A stretch of 18,839 nucleotides of DNA. It comes from Bacteroidales bacterium (GTDB lineage: Bacteria > Bacteroidota > Bacteroidia > Bacteroidales > P3). The notes beneath the pieces are model-generated. The model was given only the letters and a program-made list of their open reading frames with translations, was not told where the DNA came from and ran no database searches. The stretch spans positions 1 to 18,839 of the forward strand of contig CAAGNU010000235.1 in assembly GCA_900771365.1 (NCBI GenBank), read 5' to 3'. Positions 1 through 8,301 of this stretch are shown piece after piece. The position numbers and the translations under genes are program-made. Position 1 is the first letter of the stretch; each line of letters opens with the position of its first letter.

Positions 1-4
1 GAGA

Positions 5-35
5 GGGGGGGGGGGGAAAAAAAAAACAAAAAAAA
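5..35. repeat. G12-A10 homopolymer junction
   Basis: Twelve consecutive G (5-16) run directly into ten A (17-26), one C, then eight A (28-35). Tracts this long are prone to slippage in cells and to errors in sequencing and assembly. The nearest convincing gene starts 520 bases away, so a phase-variation role has no direct support. The exact length should be treated as uncertain. Confidence 0.6.
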
Positions 36-296
36 GTCAGGGAATCAATCAAAAAAAATATGACTATCCGCAACAAGCTGACAACGCCAGCAGAATATTT
101 CCTTACCCCTGTCTCCCCCGCAGGGGCAGACTATCCCCCCCCTCGCCGCAGGGCATTACTCCTTGCCGTCCGCCAAACTTCAAACCAACACCTATACGCA
201 TACAATCGCAAAGACAGCGCTCATTATTCAAAAAGCCCAATTGTTAAAAAAATTCCACCCCATCTGTCCAAATTTTAACAAATCCTGCTTAGGGAG

Positions 297-340
297 TGAG
301 TCTAGTCTGCTTCCCGTGTAAGTCCTGTCTGCTTCCCGTG
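297..340 (+). repeat. 22-bp tandem duplication
   Basis: Two adjacent 22-bp copies (297-318 and 319-340) agree at 19 of 22 positions, both ending in GTCTGCTTCCCGTG. The three differences are all in the first eight bases. No coding frame is associated. The unit sits just upstream of the paired AAATGTTAA motif. Confidence 0.7.
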
Positions 341-352
341 TGGGAAAATACC

Positions 353-374
353 AAATGTTAAATCCAAATGTTAA
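353..374 (+). repeat. Paired AAATGTTAA motif, copy A
   Basis: AAATGTTAA occurs at 353-361 and 366-374, each preceded by CC (13-base spacing). An almost identical paired arrangement recurs 17 kb away at 17194-17214, and single copies lie at 8613, 11572 and 11737. All seven copies are intergenic and in the same orientation. Function unknown. Confidence 0.65.
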
Positions 375-555
375 ATTCCCCGCCCCGCCAAACGCCCCAC
401 CTAATAGCCCTACCCAACAGCCCCAGCCCGCACCCCCGCAGCCCCCAGATTGAGCATTGATGCGAGTATGCCCCTTTATGTTTTTTCTCGGCATACAATA
501 TTATCGGGCTTTTTGCGTTTTATAGACATTTTTAATATCTCACGATTTTTGACGC

Positions 556-1806
556 ATGATACGGTATCAACGACATATTCTGGATAATGGGCTGCGGGTC
601 ATTCTGCACCGAGACACCACGACGCCTTTGGTGACAATCAACATGCTCTACTGCGTGGGGTCGCGCAACGAGCGGCCGGAGCGCACGGGCTTCGCGCATC
701 TCTTCGAGCATCTGATGTTCGGCGGCACACGCCAGTACCCCGACTTCGACCGCGTGGTGAACGAGCTCGGCGGCGAGAGCAACGCCTTTACTAATAATGA
801 TTATACCAATTATTATATCACCGTGCCGTCCGAGAACCTCGAGCCAGCCCTGCGCCTGGAGGCCGACCGCATGAAGGGCGACTGGGACCTGCAGGGCGAC
901 ACATGGCCTGTGCTCGACGTGCAGAAACGCGTGGTCACGGAGGAGTACAACCAGCGCTACATGAACCAGCCCTACGGCGACGTGTGGATGCTGCTGCGTC
1001 CGCTGTGCTACAAGGCGCATCCCTATCGCTGGTGCACTATCGGAGCCGACATCAAGCATGTGCAGGAGGCCACGCTCGACGATGTGAGGCATTTTTTTAA
1101 TCAATACTACCACCCCTCGAACGCCATCCTCGCCATAGCGGGCAACATCGACGAGACGGCCGTCCTCAAGATGGTGCAGGAGACCTTCGGACAGATACGC
1201 CGTCCCCGCCCCGCCCCTGCGGAGCCGCTCCCACAAGAGCCCGATCAGACCGCAGCACGGCGCCAGGAGGTGAGTCGTGAGGTGCCGAACGACGCCCTCT
1301 ACAAGGCTTGGCTGATGTGCGACCGCCACAATCCCGACTTCTACGCCTACGACATGATCAGCGATGTGCTCAGCAACGGCCACTCCTCGCGGCTCTACCG
1401 TCGCATGGTGGTGGAAGAGCAGCTTTTTTCCGAGATAGACGCCTACATCATGGGCGACCTCGACGCAGGACTCTTCGTCATCAGCGGCAAACTCAACGAG
1501 GGCGTCAGCTTCGACCAGGCCGAGCAGGCTATCGGCGAGGAGCTGCAGAAACTCGCGGAGGAGCCCGTCTCCGAGCATGAGTTAGAGAAGGTGGCCAACA
1601 AGTTTGAAAACACCTTCGTCTATTCGCAGTATAAGTCGAACGACCGCGCCCTCAGCCTCTGCTACTACGAGATGATGGGCGACATCGAGCTGGTGAACCA
1701 CGAGCCAGAGAACTACCGCAAGGTCTCCGCGCAGGACTTGCAGCGTGTGGCCAAGCGGCTCACGTCCGAACGATGTTCAACACTACTCATTCATCGCAAA
1801 GAATAA
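556..1806 (+). CDS. M16-family zinc metallopeptidase (insulinase/pitrilysin-like)
   Basis: A single-unit M16 peptidase of 416 residues. M16 enzymes are zinc proteases that enclose and cut short or unfolded peptides. The inverted zinc motif HxxEH is HLFEH at residues 48-52. The third zinc ligand, a glutamate expected 76 residues later, is E129 in VVTEEYNQRY, so the site looks complete. The N-terminal catalytic domain covers about residues 10-165 and the C-terminal M16 domain about 170-350. The protein enters the M16 fold at once (NGLRVILHRD) and has no signal peptide, so a cytoplasmic enzyme is inferred. The length fits the roughly 420-residue class, whose members often work as dimers; many Bacteroidetes encode a catalytic and an inactive partner side by side, but no second copy is seen here. 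The ATG at 556 fits the domain start. A long reverse-strand ORF over this gene is a composition shadow. Confidence 0.95.
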   Translation: MIRYQRHILDNGLRVILHRDTTTPLVTINMLYCVGSRNERPERTGFAHLFEHLMFGGTRQYPDFDRVVNELGGESNAFTNNDYTNYYITVPSENLEPALRLEADRMKGDWDLQGDTWPVLDVQKRVVTEEYNQRYMNQPYGDVWMLLRPLCYKAHPYRWCTIGADIKHVQEATLDDVRHFFNQYYHPSNAILAIAGNIDETAVLKMVQETFGQIRRPRPAPAEPLPQEPDQTAARRQEVSREVPNDALYKAWLMCDRHNPDFYAYDMISDVLSNGHSSRLYRRMVVEEQLFSEIDAYIMGDLDAGLFVISGKLNEGVSFDQAEQAIGEELQKLAEEPVSEHELEKVANKFENTFVYSQYKSNDRALSLCYYEMMGDIELVNHEPENYRKVSAQDLQRVAKRLTSERCSTLLIHRKE

Positions 1807-1820
1807 CGGCCCGCGCCCAT

Positions 1821-1851
1821 CCCCTTTCGGAAAGGGGTGGCACGAAGTGCC
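1821..1851. other. Two back-to-back hairpins after the M16 gene
   Basis: Two perfect short inverted repeats follow the M16 stop codon: CCCCTTT/AAAGGGG around a CGG loop (1821-1837), then GGCAC/GTGCC around GAA (1839-1851), one base apart. No T-run follows, so this is not a standard intrinsic terminator. It could be a transcript 3'-end stabiliser or a REP-like intergenic element. Confidence 0.55.
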
Positions 1852-1909
1852 GGGGTATGTTTCGACAAAATATCTATTAGTTATTCGCATATAAAATACA
1901 ATATACATC

Positions 1910-3085
1910 ATGAAGCAGTTTTTCAAGGTCGTACAAGAATATCTCTGCCGTTTCTTTGAATGGCTGTGGAACGTCCCTTATCGCGAGATTGCCCGCAACG
2001 TCCTCCATTTCATCGGCGACGTGATGCACCGCGCCCTCTTCACGGTGCTGCTGCCCAAACGGTACCGCACGCTCACCAAACAGCAGATATACACCATCAT
2101 CTTCAAGTCGGACACCCCTGCGGGAAAGAAGTTCGACATCTGGCTGCTGGTGCTCATCGCCCTCAACATCATCGTCATCATGCTAGAGAGCATGGCGGGA
2201 GCCTCGCACGGCTTCGCGTTAGCCATGCGCATCATCGGGTGGATTTTCACTCTCATCTTCACCTTCGAGTACTACCTCCGCATCTACTGCCTGAAGAAGC
2301 CCCACGAGTACATCATCTCCTTCTACGGCATCATCGACCTCCTCTCCATCTTTCCCGCCTACCTCAGCCTGTTGCTTCCCGCCGCCTCGACGCTCTCCGT
2401 CCTGCGCCTGATGCGTATGCTCCGCATCTTCCGCATCTTCAAGATGCAGAAATTCCTCGACGAGGGTCGCTTCCTCATGAACGCCCTCCGTCGCAGCGCG
2501 GTGAAGGTAATCATCTTCATGATGTTCGTCTTCATCATGGCCATCATCCTCGGCGCCACGATGTACGGCATCGAGGGCGGCAAGAACCCCGCCATCTCCA
2601 GCATCCCGCGCGGCGTATATTGGGCTGTGGTGACCATCACGACAGTAGGCTACGGCGACATCGCACCCGTGACGGGGACAGGCCAGTTCATCTCCATGAT
2701 TGTCATGCTCCTCGGCTACTCCATCATCGCCGTGCCCACAGGCATCGTGGCAGGCGAGACCATCAACGAGTACAAGCTCCGCCGTCCCCGCAAACGTTTT
2801 TCTAATGATGACGACGATTCAGAAGAAGACCTCTTCGGCCATCCGCGTAAGCACAAGGCGAAAGACGACACGGAAAAGTCCAACTCGACTTCGGAAAGTG
2901 CTGCCAAACAGTCACAGGACGGCTCCGTCGTAGCTTCGCCGCACCTTCGCCCAAGCCCCGCTCCCGAAGCAACGGAAGAGCCCTCACCCGAAGAACCTTC
3001 GGAAGAAGATGCACCCTCCCGCATCCCACGCAAGATTGACGACGACCCCGGAGCGAAAATCTCTTCGCCGGAAGACTTGATGTAA
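1910..3085 (+). CDS. Voltage-gated-type potassium channel, six transmembrane helices
   Basis: A full Kv-like channel of 391 residues in the inner membrane. Approximate helices: S1 74-96, S2 104-126, S3 134-156, S4 160-182, S5 197-220 and S6 257-283. S4 carries basic residues at every third position (R166, R169, R172, R175, K178), the signature of a voltage sensor. The selectivity filter TVGYGD is at 245-250 after a pore helix, which indicates K+ selectivity. An amphipathic, aromatic-rich N-terminus of about 70 residues precedes S1. After S6 comes a hydrophilic tail of about 100 residues (290-391), rich in Asp, Glu, Ser, Pro and Lys, with no recognisable cyclic-nucleotide-binding or RCK domain and probably disordered. 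A TATGTTTC sequence about 50 bp upstream resembles a -7 box only loosely. The gene appears monocistronic. Confidence 0.95.
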   Translation: MKQFFKVVQEYLCRFFEWLWNVPYREIARNVLHFIGDVMHRALFTVLLPKRYRTLTKQQIYTIIFKSDTPAGKKFDIWLLVLIALNIIVIMLESMAGASHGFALAMRIIGWIFTLIFTFEYYLRIYCLKKPHEYIISFYGIIDLLSIFPAYLSLLLPAASTLSVLRLMRMLRIFRIFKMQKFLDEGRFLMNALRRSAVKVIIFMMFVFIMAIILGATMYGIEGGKNPAISSIPRGVYWAVVTITTVGYGDIAPVTGTGQFISMIVMLLGYSIIAVPTGIVAGETINEYKLRRPRKRFSNDDDDSEEDLFGHPRKHKAKDDTEKSNSTSESAAKQSQDGSVVASPHLRPSPAPEATEEPSPEEPSEEDAPSRIPRKIDDDPGAKISSPEDLM

Positions 3086-3087
3086 TC

Positions 3088-3146
3088 AAGAATTGGGAGG
3101 GAGCCATCGTTTAGTTAAGAGTTAAGAATTGGTCGGAAGCCGTCGT
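3088..3146 (+). repeat. Imperfect 23-bp direct repeat downstream of the channel gene
   Basis: Copies at 3088-3110 and 3124-3146 agree at 19 of 23 bases, starting AAGAATTGG and ending TCGT. Between and after them are short low-complexity words (TTAAGAGTTAAG; CACAATTCACAACTCAC) of a type often seen between Bacteroidales genes. The rest of the 191-bp gap holds no gene and no clear TTTG/TAnnTTTG promoter for the receptor that follows. Confidence 0.55.
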
Positions 3147-3276
3147 CTTTCATTTCACAATTCACAACTCACTTTTCACTTAAGAAAAAAATCTGCATCT
3201 CGACTGTAATAAATCGAACCCTTTTACGTTATACTATAGAAACAAACATATCAACGAATATTATACAATAGTTTTT

Positions 3277-5679
3277 ATGAAGAAAACAGTTTCTCTCTTA
3301 CTAGTGCTCTTGCTGTGCTTCTGCGGCATGGCGCAGCACACCATCAGCGGCACCATCTATGACGAAAAGACGGGCGAGACACTGATTGGAACAACCATCT
3401 ACGACACTGTTTCACACCAAGGTACCATCACCAATCAGCATGGCCGCTACACCATCACGCTCAAAGAAAACAGCCCCGTGCTCCGCATCTCCTTTGTGGG
3501 CTACGAGACCCAGTTCATCCCCGTCGAGCTTAACCAGAACCGCCACCTTGACATCAGACTGAAGAGCAGCCTCACCTTGCAGGAGGTCGTCATCACGGGC
3601 GAGCGCATCCAGCACGTGGAGAGTTCGCAGACCAGCATGGTCGAACTCCCCGTCGAGCAGGTCAAGGCCGTGCCCGTCCTCTTTGGCGAGACCGACGTGG
3701 TGAAAGTCGTGCAGCTCCTCCCCGGCGTGCAGAGCGGCAGCGAAGGCATGTCGGGCATGTATGTCCGCGGCGGAGGCCCCGACGAGAACCTCTTCCTCCT
3801 CGACGGCGTGCCCATGTACAACGTCAACCACCTCGGCGGCTTCTTCTCCGCCTTCAACTCCGACGCGGTGAAGAACATCAGCCTCTACAAGGGCAGCTTC
3901 CCCGCCCACTTCGGCAGCCGTCTCTCCAGCGTGCTGGATATCACCACCAACAACGGTAACGACAAAGAGTTCCACGGCGGTATCGGGATAGGCGCCATCT
4001 CGGCCAAGTTCAACTTCGAAGGCCCCATCGTCAAAGAGAAGACCACCTTCAGCATCTCGGGCCGCCGCACCTATGCCGACGCACTGCTGCAGCCCATCCT
4101 CAGAGCCGCGACATTTATCGACGGCTACGGCGAGAAGATTAACGCCGGCTACTATTTCTACGACCTCAACGCCAAGATTACCCACAAATTCAACGACCGC
4201 AGCCGCCTCTACGCCTCCTACTATATGGGCGACGATGCGCTCTATGCCCGTTTCCAGTACGGCATGAGCTATTCTAACGACCGCGAATACCTCAAGCTGG
4301 GCTACAACTGGGGCAACATCGTGGGCAGCCTGCGCTGGAACTACGAACTCACGCCCAAGCTGTTCATGAATGTGACAGGTGCCTACACCCGCTACCGCAA
4401 CGACCTCTCCCTCACAGAGGAGATGTACTACAACTACGGAACCGAAAGCTACAGCGAAGAACTGGGTGTAGGCTTCAACTCGGGCATACAAGATGTTACA
4501 GGCCGTGTCGATTTCGACTACGCCCCCGCCCCCAACCACGCCATCAAGTTCGGCGGACAGTACATCTACCACATCTTCACCCCCGAGACAAATAGTATCC
4601 ACGCCAAGGAGGATGATGGCGGACGAGTGTTTCAGCTGGACACCGTCACGGGCCAAAGCATCGTCCACGCCCACGAGCTCATGGCATACGCCGAGGACGA
4701 CTGGAAGATTAACGATAAGTTCAAGATTAACGCAGGCCTCAACCTCACGGGCTTCGCTGTGCAGGGCAAGTTCTACCCCAGCCTCCAGCCCCGCTTCAGC
4801 GGCCGCTACCTCATCAACGACCGCCTCTCAGCCAAGGTGGGCTACGCCTACATGACGCAGTACCTCCACCTCCTCAGCAACAGCTCCATCAACCTCCCCA
4901 CCGACCTCTGGGTGCCCGTCACGGCACGCATCCAGCCCATGACCTCGCAACAGGTGGCCGCAGGCCTCTTCTACAACCTCAAAGACCTCGTCAACCTCTC
5001 CGTCGAGGGCTACTACAAATATATGGACAACCTCTTGGAATACAAGGACGGCGCCTCGTTCTGGGGCAGCTCGCAGGGCTGGGAGAACAAGGTCAACATG
5101 GGCCGAGGCTGGGCCTACGGCGTCGAGTTCCTCGCCCAGAAGAGCGTGGGCGACTTCACAGGCTGGATAGGCTACACCTGGAGCCACACCGACCGCAAGT
5201 TCGACCGCGAAGGCATGATGATCAACAACGGCGAAGTCTTCCCCGCCAAGTACGACCGCCGTCACGACATCAGCATCGTGGCTACCTACAAGTTCAACGA
5301 GCACATCGATGCCAGTCTCAGCTGGGTCTTCAGCACGGGCAACGCTGTCACCCTCGGACTGCAGGAGTTTGACGGCAACGAGGTGGGCCGCGAAGATGAA
5401 TACTATTACTACGAATCGGACGTGGTGCCCTACATCAGCAGCCGCAACAACTACCGTATGCCCAACTATCACCGCATGGATGCCAGCATCAACTTCCACA
5501 AGCAGCTGCGCCACGGCAAACGCACCATCAACATCAGCGTCTATAACCTCTACAACCGTCAGAATCCCTACCTACTCTACACAAGCTACGACTACTACTA
5601 CGGCGGTGTAAACAAGTACCTCAAACAGCTCTCCATCTTCCCCATCATCCCCTCCATCAGCTACAACTGGAACTTTTAA
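3277..5679 (+). CDS. TonB-dependent outer-membrane receptor with carboxypeptidase-regulatory-like N-domain
   Basis: An 800-residue TonB-dependent receptor. Such receptors sit in the outer membrane and use TonB-ExbBD energy to import a large or scarce substrate. A signal peptide covers about residues 1-20 (ending CFCGMAQ). A carboxypeptidase-D-regulatory-like beta-sandwich follows (about 22-100, SGTIYDEKTGE to ISFVGYETQ), then a TonB-box-like LQEVVITGER (101-110). The plug domain is about 118-225, with LLPGVQSGSEG, YVRGGGPDENLFLLDGVPMY and FPAHFGSRLSSVLDI. The barrel runs from about 230 to 800 and ends in the aromatic YNWNF. The DUF4249 gene begins 51 bp downstream, a recurrent pairing in Bacteroidetes. 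This receptor is not of the SusC type by its motifs and has no SusD partner here, so the substrate cannot be named. A small hairpin (TTGATG/CATCAA, 5690-5703) lies in the gap after it. Confidence 0.95.
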   Translation: MKKTVSLLLVLLLCFCGMAQHTISGTIYDEKTGETLIGTTIYDTVSHQGTITNQHGRYTITLKENSPVLRISFVGYETQFIPVELNQNRHLDIRLKSSLTLQEVVITGERIQHVESSQTSMVELPVEQVKAVPVLFGETDVVKVVQLLPGVQSGSEGMSGMYVRGGGPDENLFLLDGVPMYNVNHLGGFFSAFNSDAVKNISLYKGSFPAHFGSRLSSVLDITTNNGNDKEFHGGIGIGAISAKFNFEGPIVKEKTTFSISGRRTYADALLQPILRAATFIDGYGEKINAGYYFYDLNAKITHKFNDRSRLYASYYMGDDALYARFQYGMSYSNDREYLKLGYNWGNIVGSLRWNYELTPKLFMNVTGAYTRYRNDLSLTEEMYYNYGTESYSEELGVGFNSGIQDVTGRVDFDYAPAPNHAIKFGGQYIYHIFTPETNSIHAKEDDGGRVFQLDTVTGQSIVHAHELMAYAEDDWKINDKFKINAGLNLTGFAVQGKFYPSLQPRFSGRYLINDRLSAKVGYAYMTQYLHLLSNSSINLPTDLWVPVTARIQPMTSQQVAAGLFYNLKDLVNLSVEGYYKYMDNLLEYKDGASFWGSSQGWENKVNMGRGWAYGVEFLAQKSVGDFTGWIGYTWSHTDRKFDREGMMINNGEVFPAKYDRRHDISIVATYKFNEHIDASLSWVFSTGNAVTLGLQEFDGNEVGREDEYYYYESDVVPYISSRNNYRMPNYHRMDASINFHKQLRHGKRTINISVYNLYNRQNPYLLYTSYDYYYGGVNKYLKQLSIFPIIPSISYNWNF

Positions 5680-5689
5680 ATGGTAAAGG

Positions 5690-5703
5690 TTGATGCCCAT
5701 CAA
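5690..5703. other. Small hairpin between receptor and DUF4249 genes
   Basis: TTGATG and CATCAA form a perfect 6-bp stem around CC, 11 bases after the receptor stop codon. No T-run follows, so read-through into the lipoprotein gene is likely. Possibly an mRNA-stability or attenuation element; possibly chance. Confidence 0.3.
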
Positions 5704-5730
5704 TAATTTAAAACTTAACATTCGACAAAG

Positions 5731-6681
5731 ATGAAACACATATTTTATCTCATACTCTTGGCAGCCGTCTTGACGACAAGCTTCTCCTCCTGCCAGAAAA
5801 TCATCGAGTTTAACGGCGAGACCACCGAGCCTCAGCTGGTGATGGTCTCTCTCCCCACAGCCGACAGCCTCTGGCGCGTCCGCGTCACCGAGAGCCGCTT
5901 CTTCCTCAACAGCAACACAATCCAGCATATCGATAGCGCCCGCATCTCCGTAGAGGTGAACGGCATCCCCGCCAACACAAGCTGCCGCTACGAAGGCAAC
6001 GCCACTTACAACACGGGCATCCGCCCACACTGCGGCGACTCCCTATCAATGCATATCGAAGTGCCTGGAAAAGGCAATATCTCGGCCAGCTGCCGCATCC
6101 CGCAGCTGCCCAACGTGAGCGATTTTGAGACCCGCTTCGACACCAGCAGCACTTCCTACTACGACGAGTATGACGACACCACATACGTCTATTACGACGG
6201 CAATATCAATGTCGCCTTCACCATTCAGGACCCCGCCAGCGAGCACAACTACTACATGGTGTCTCTCGAAGACTGGGTAGAATACGAGAACGCATGGATT
6301 CGCCGTAGCATTACTATTGATGACAACATACTTTTCCCAAACAGCGCCACCTCCGACTATTTCGACATAGGCCTCGGCGACGAAGAGAACTATGGCGAAT
6401 ATGTGCTCTTCGACGACCAGAACATCAATGGACACGACCATCGCGTAAACATCAGCATACCAGTACGAATACAGTCCGTCTTAAAGATGAAGATTACCGT
6501 CTCCGCCCTCAACCGCGAGATGTACCTCTACTGCAAGACCCGCCGTGCCGCCTCCGAGTACGGCTTTGACGAGCTCGGTGGCATCTTCAGCGAACCCGTG
6601 CAGGTCTTCTGCAACGTCCAAGGCGGCATAGGCATCCTCGGCGCCTCGGCCATGAAGTCCTTCACCTTCTCCGTCAAATAA
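5731..6681 (+). CDS. DUF4249 lipoprotein, partner of the TonB-dependent receptor
   Basis: A 316-residue predicted lipoprotein. The N-terminus is a lipoprotein signal peptide with lipobox SFSSC, the acylated cysteine being C21. The opening after the lipobox (IIEFNGETTEPQLV, then TADSLWRVRVTESRFF) and the beta-rich, aspartate- and tyrosine-rich body match DUF4249 proteins. Those are usually encoded next to a TonB-dependent receptor of the type found upstream. By analogy with SusD-like partners it may be displayed at the cell surface and help capture ligand, but this is inference; no biochemical role of DUF4249 is known to me. The stretch YYDEYDDTTYVYYDG (about 134-150) is markedly acidic and aromatic and could be a metal- or ligand-binding loop. 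The next gene starts 27 bp after its stop, which suggests one transcript. Confidence 0.85.
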   Translation: MKHIFYLILLAAVLTTSFSSCQKIIEFNGETTEPQLVMVSLPTADSLWRVRVTESRFFLNSNTIQHIDSARISVEVNGIPANTSCRYEGNATYNTGIRPHCGDSLSMHIEVPGKGNISASCRIPQLPNVSDFETRFDTSSTSYYDEYDDTTYVYYDGNINVAFTIQDPASEHNYYMVSLEDWVEYENAWIRRSITIDDNILFPNSATSDYFDIGLGDEENYGEYVLFDDQNINGHDHRVNISIPVRIQSVLKMKITVSALNREMYLYCKTRRAASEYGFDELGGIFSEPVQVFCNVQGGIGILGASAMKSFTFSVK

Positions 6682-6708
6682 CAGCATCAGACCAATCAGT
6701 CAGGCAGC

Positions 6709-7653
6709 ATGAATATCCTCATCACCGACAACACCCACCCCATCCTCCGCGAGATGCTCGAAGAGGCAGGCCACACCGTCGTCGTGAACTGCGACCTCAC
6801 TTACGACACCCTCCTCGCACAAGTGCAGGACTTCGACGCCCTCGTCGTCCGCAGCAAAATCATCATCGACCGCCACTTCCTGGCACATGCCCGGCACCTG
6901 CGTTGCATAGGCCGCGTAGGTGCGGGAATGGAGACTATCGATGTGACGTATGCTGAAAGCCTCGGCATACGCTGCCTCAACTCGCCCGAGGGCAACCGCG
7001 ACGCCGTAGGCGAACACGCCGTGGCACTCCTCCTCGCCCTCTTCGACAAGATAGCCCGTGCCGACAGCGAGGTGCGCCAAGGGCTCTGGCGCCGTGAGGC
7101 CAACCGCGGCCTTGAGGTGAAAGGCAAGACCGTGGGCATCATCGGCTTCGGCAACATGGGCAGCTCCTTCGCCAAGCGGCTGCAAGGCTTTGACTGCGAC
7201 ATCATTGCCTACGACAAGTACAAGCCCCACGGCTACGCCCCCTCATACGTCGAGGAAGTCTCCCTAAGCGAGCTGCAACAGCGTGCCGACGTTCTCAGCC
7301 TCCACGTCCCCCTCACCGACGAGACCCGCTATATGGTCAACTACCCCTTCCTCCGAGCCTTCCAGAACCCCCTTTACCTCATCAACACCTCGCGTGGCGC
7401 CGTGGTGAAGACCGCCGACCTTGCACGTGCCATGCAGGAAGGCCTCGTGCTGGGTGCCGCCCTCGATGTGATAGAGTACGAAGACATGACCAAGGACGGC
7501 CTCAACCTCGACACCATCCCCGCCGACTTCCGCTACCTCCTCACCCAGCCCAACACCGTCCTCACCCCCCATGTGGCCGGCTGGACCGCAGAGTCGAAAG
7601 TCAAGCTCGCCCAGCACCTCGCCGAGAAAATCATCGCTGTCCTGAAAAAATGA
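6709..7653 (+). CDS. D-isomer-specific 2-hydroxyacid dehydrogenase (phosphoglycerate-dehydrogenase-like)
   Basis: A 314-residue NAD-dependent dehydrogenase that oxidises a D-2-hydroxyacid, or reduces the matching 2-oxoacid, in the cytoplasm. The nucleotide-binding glycine motif is G146-F-G148-N-M-G151 in the Rossmann domain (about 100-285). Catalytic residues are recognisable: R229 in NTSRG, E258 in ALDVIEYED and H288 in TPHVAGW. The substrate-side motif VGAGMETID (70-78) is like that of 3-phosphoglycerate dehydrogenases. The usual proline after the catalytic Glu is Asp (D259). It is a short form with no C-terminal ACT or regulatory domain. Without a neighbouring serC, an assignment to serine synthesis is likely but not secure; other hydroxyacids remain possible. 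It probably shares a transcript with the DUF4249 gene, although a functional link is not obvious. Confidence 0.88.
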   Translation: MNILITDNTHPILREMLEEAGHTVVVNCDLTYDTLLAQVQDFDALVVRSKIIIDRHFLAHARHLRCIGRVGAGMETIDVTYAESLGIRCLNSPEGNRDAVGEHAVALLLALFDKIARADSEVRQGLWRREANRGLEVKGKTVGIIGFGNMGSSFAKRLQGFDCDIIAYDKYKPHGYAPSYVEEVSLSELQQRADVLSLHVPLTDETRYMVNYPFLRAFQNPLYLINTSRGAVVKTADLARAMQEGLVLGAALDVIEYEDMTKDGLNLDTIPADFRYLLTQPNTVLTPHVAGWTAESKVKLAQHLAEKIIAVLKK

Positions 7654-7719
7654 AATAACAACAATAGCCATTATAGCTATCAAAAAACTATCTCCCGCTC
7701 AATTCTCAATTAAAAAAAA

Positions 7720-8301
7720 ATGCTCATCGTTCAAGACTGTATCGTTACTGAAGACCTCGTCGATAAATGCTTCGCCTGCGACCTCGCCCAATGCAAAGGA
7801 GCTTGCTGCATCGAGGGCGACTGCGGCGCCCCGCTCCTCGAAGAGGAGATTCCCATCCTTGAGAAAGTACTCCCCGAGGTGGAACCATACATGACCGCCG
7901 AAGGACTCGACGTGGTGCACCGAGAAGGCGTCTCGGCCCTCGACAACGCCGCCGAGCCCTGCACCCCCCTCGTCAACAACCGCGAATGCGCCTACGTGGC
8001 CTGGGGCGAGGACGGCACTGCATACTGTGCCATAGAACAAGCCTTTAGAGACGGAAAGATAGGCTGGAAGAAGCCCGTCTCCTGCCACCTCTACCCCATC
8101 CGCGTGGACGTCTTCGGCCAGTTCACAGCCGTCAACTACCATCAGTGGGACATCTGCCGCTGTGCCGTGAAATGCGGCAACACATGCGGCATCCCGCTCT
8201 ACGAATACCTCAAAGAACCCCTCGTCCGCCGCTTCGGCGAGGCCTGGTACGCCGACCTCCTCGCCGCCGTCCACGAATACCAGGAGAGACACAAAAAATA
8301 G
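7720..8301 (+). CDS. DUF3109 family cysteine-rich protein
   Basis: A 193-residue cytoplasmic protein with 15 cysteines. The N-terminal cluster reads C17-x2-C20-x4-C25-x3-C29-C30-x4-C35. Further cysteines are at 81, 90, 103, 122, 146, 148, 152 and 156. SCHLYPIRVD (121-130) and YHQWDICRCAV (140-150) are characteristic of DUF3109, which is related to the YkgJ/UPF0153 proteins thought to bind zinc or an iron-sulfur cluster. A metal-centre role is therefore inferred; the reaction is unknown to me. It starts 66 bp after the dehydrogenase, behind a run of nine A before ATG and no Shine-Dalgarno sequence, as usual in Bacteroidetes. This family is widespread in Bacteroidetes and looks like a core gene. 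Confidence 0.85.
   Translation: MLIVQDCIVTEDLVDKCFACDLAQCKGACCIEGDCGAPLLEEEIPILEKVLPEVEPYMTAEGLDVVHREGVSALDNAAEPCTPLVNNRECAYVAWGEDGTAYCAIEQAFRDGKIGWKKPVSCHLYPIRVDVFGQFTAVNYHQWDICRCAVKCGNTCGIPLYEYLKEPLVRRFGEAWYADLLAAVHEYQERHKK

Larger units (their letters stand above)
1..555. other. Gene-free leading region rich in short repeats
   Basis: I see no convincing gene in these 555 bases. The stretch opens with a homopolymer junction (12 G then 10 A, with further A runs). It contains a small hairpin with arms CCCCTG and CAGGGG at about 107-126, a 22-bp tandem duplication (297-340), a pair of AAATGTTAA motifs (353-374), then a C-rich stretch to about 450. A weak promoter-like arrangement precedes the first gene: TTTG at 512-515 and TATCT at 536-540, 20 bases apart, the second box matching TAnnTTTG only in its first half. 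The short ORFs here have low-complexity translations and no family resemblance. Confidence 0.6.

Noticed and set aside
532..1578. 348-codon reverse-strand ORF over the M16 peptidase gene
   Set aside because: The translation is rich in His, Val, Leu and Ala with no domain. It mirrors the third-position GC bias of the strongly supported M16 gene.
1960..2805. 281-codon ORF in another + frame of the channel gene
   Set aside because: The translation is an Arg/His/Pro-rich frame-shifted reading of the channel gene, with no hydrophobic segments.
3412..4674. 420-codon reverse-strand ORF over the TonB-dependent receptor
   Set aside because: Low-complexity Val/Glu/Ala/Gly translation antisense to a gene with clear plug and barrel motifs; composition shadow.
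4828..5514. 228-codon reverse-strand ORF over the receptor barrel
   Set aside because: Same kind of antisense shadow, with no recognisable motif.
3277..6681. SusC/SusD glycan-uptake pair
   Set aside because: The second gene matches DUF4249, not SusD, and no glycoside hydrolase or other glycan-degrading gene is present.
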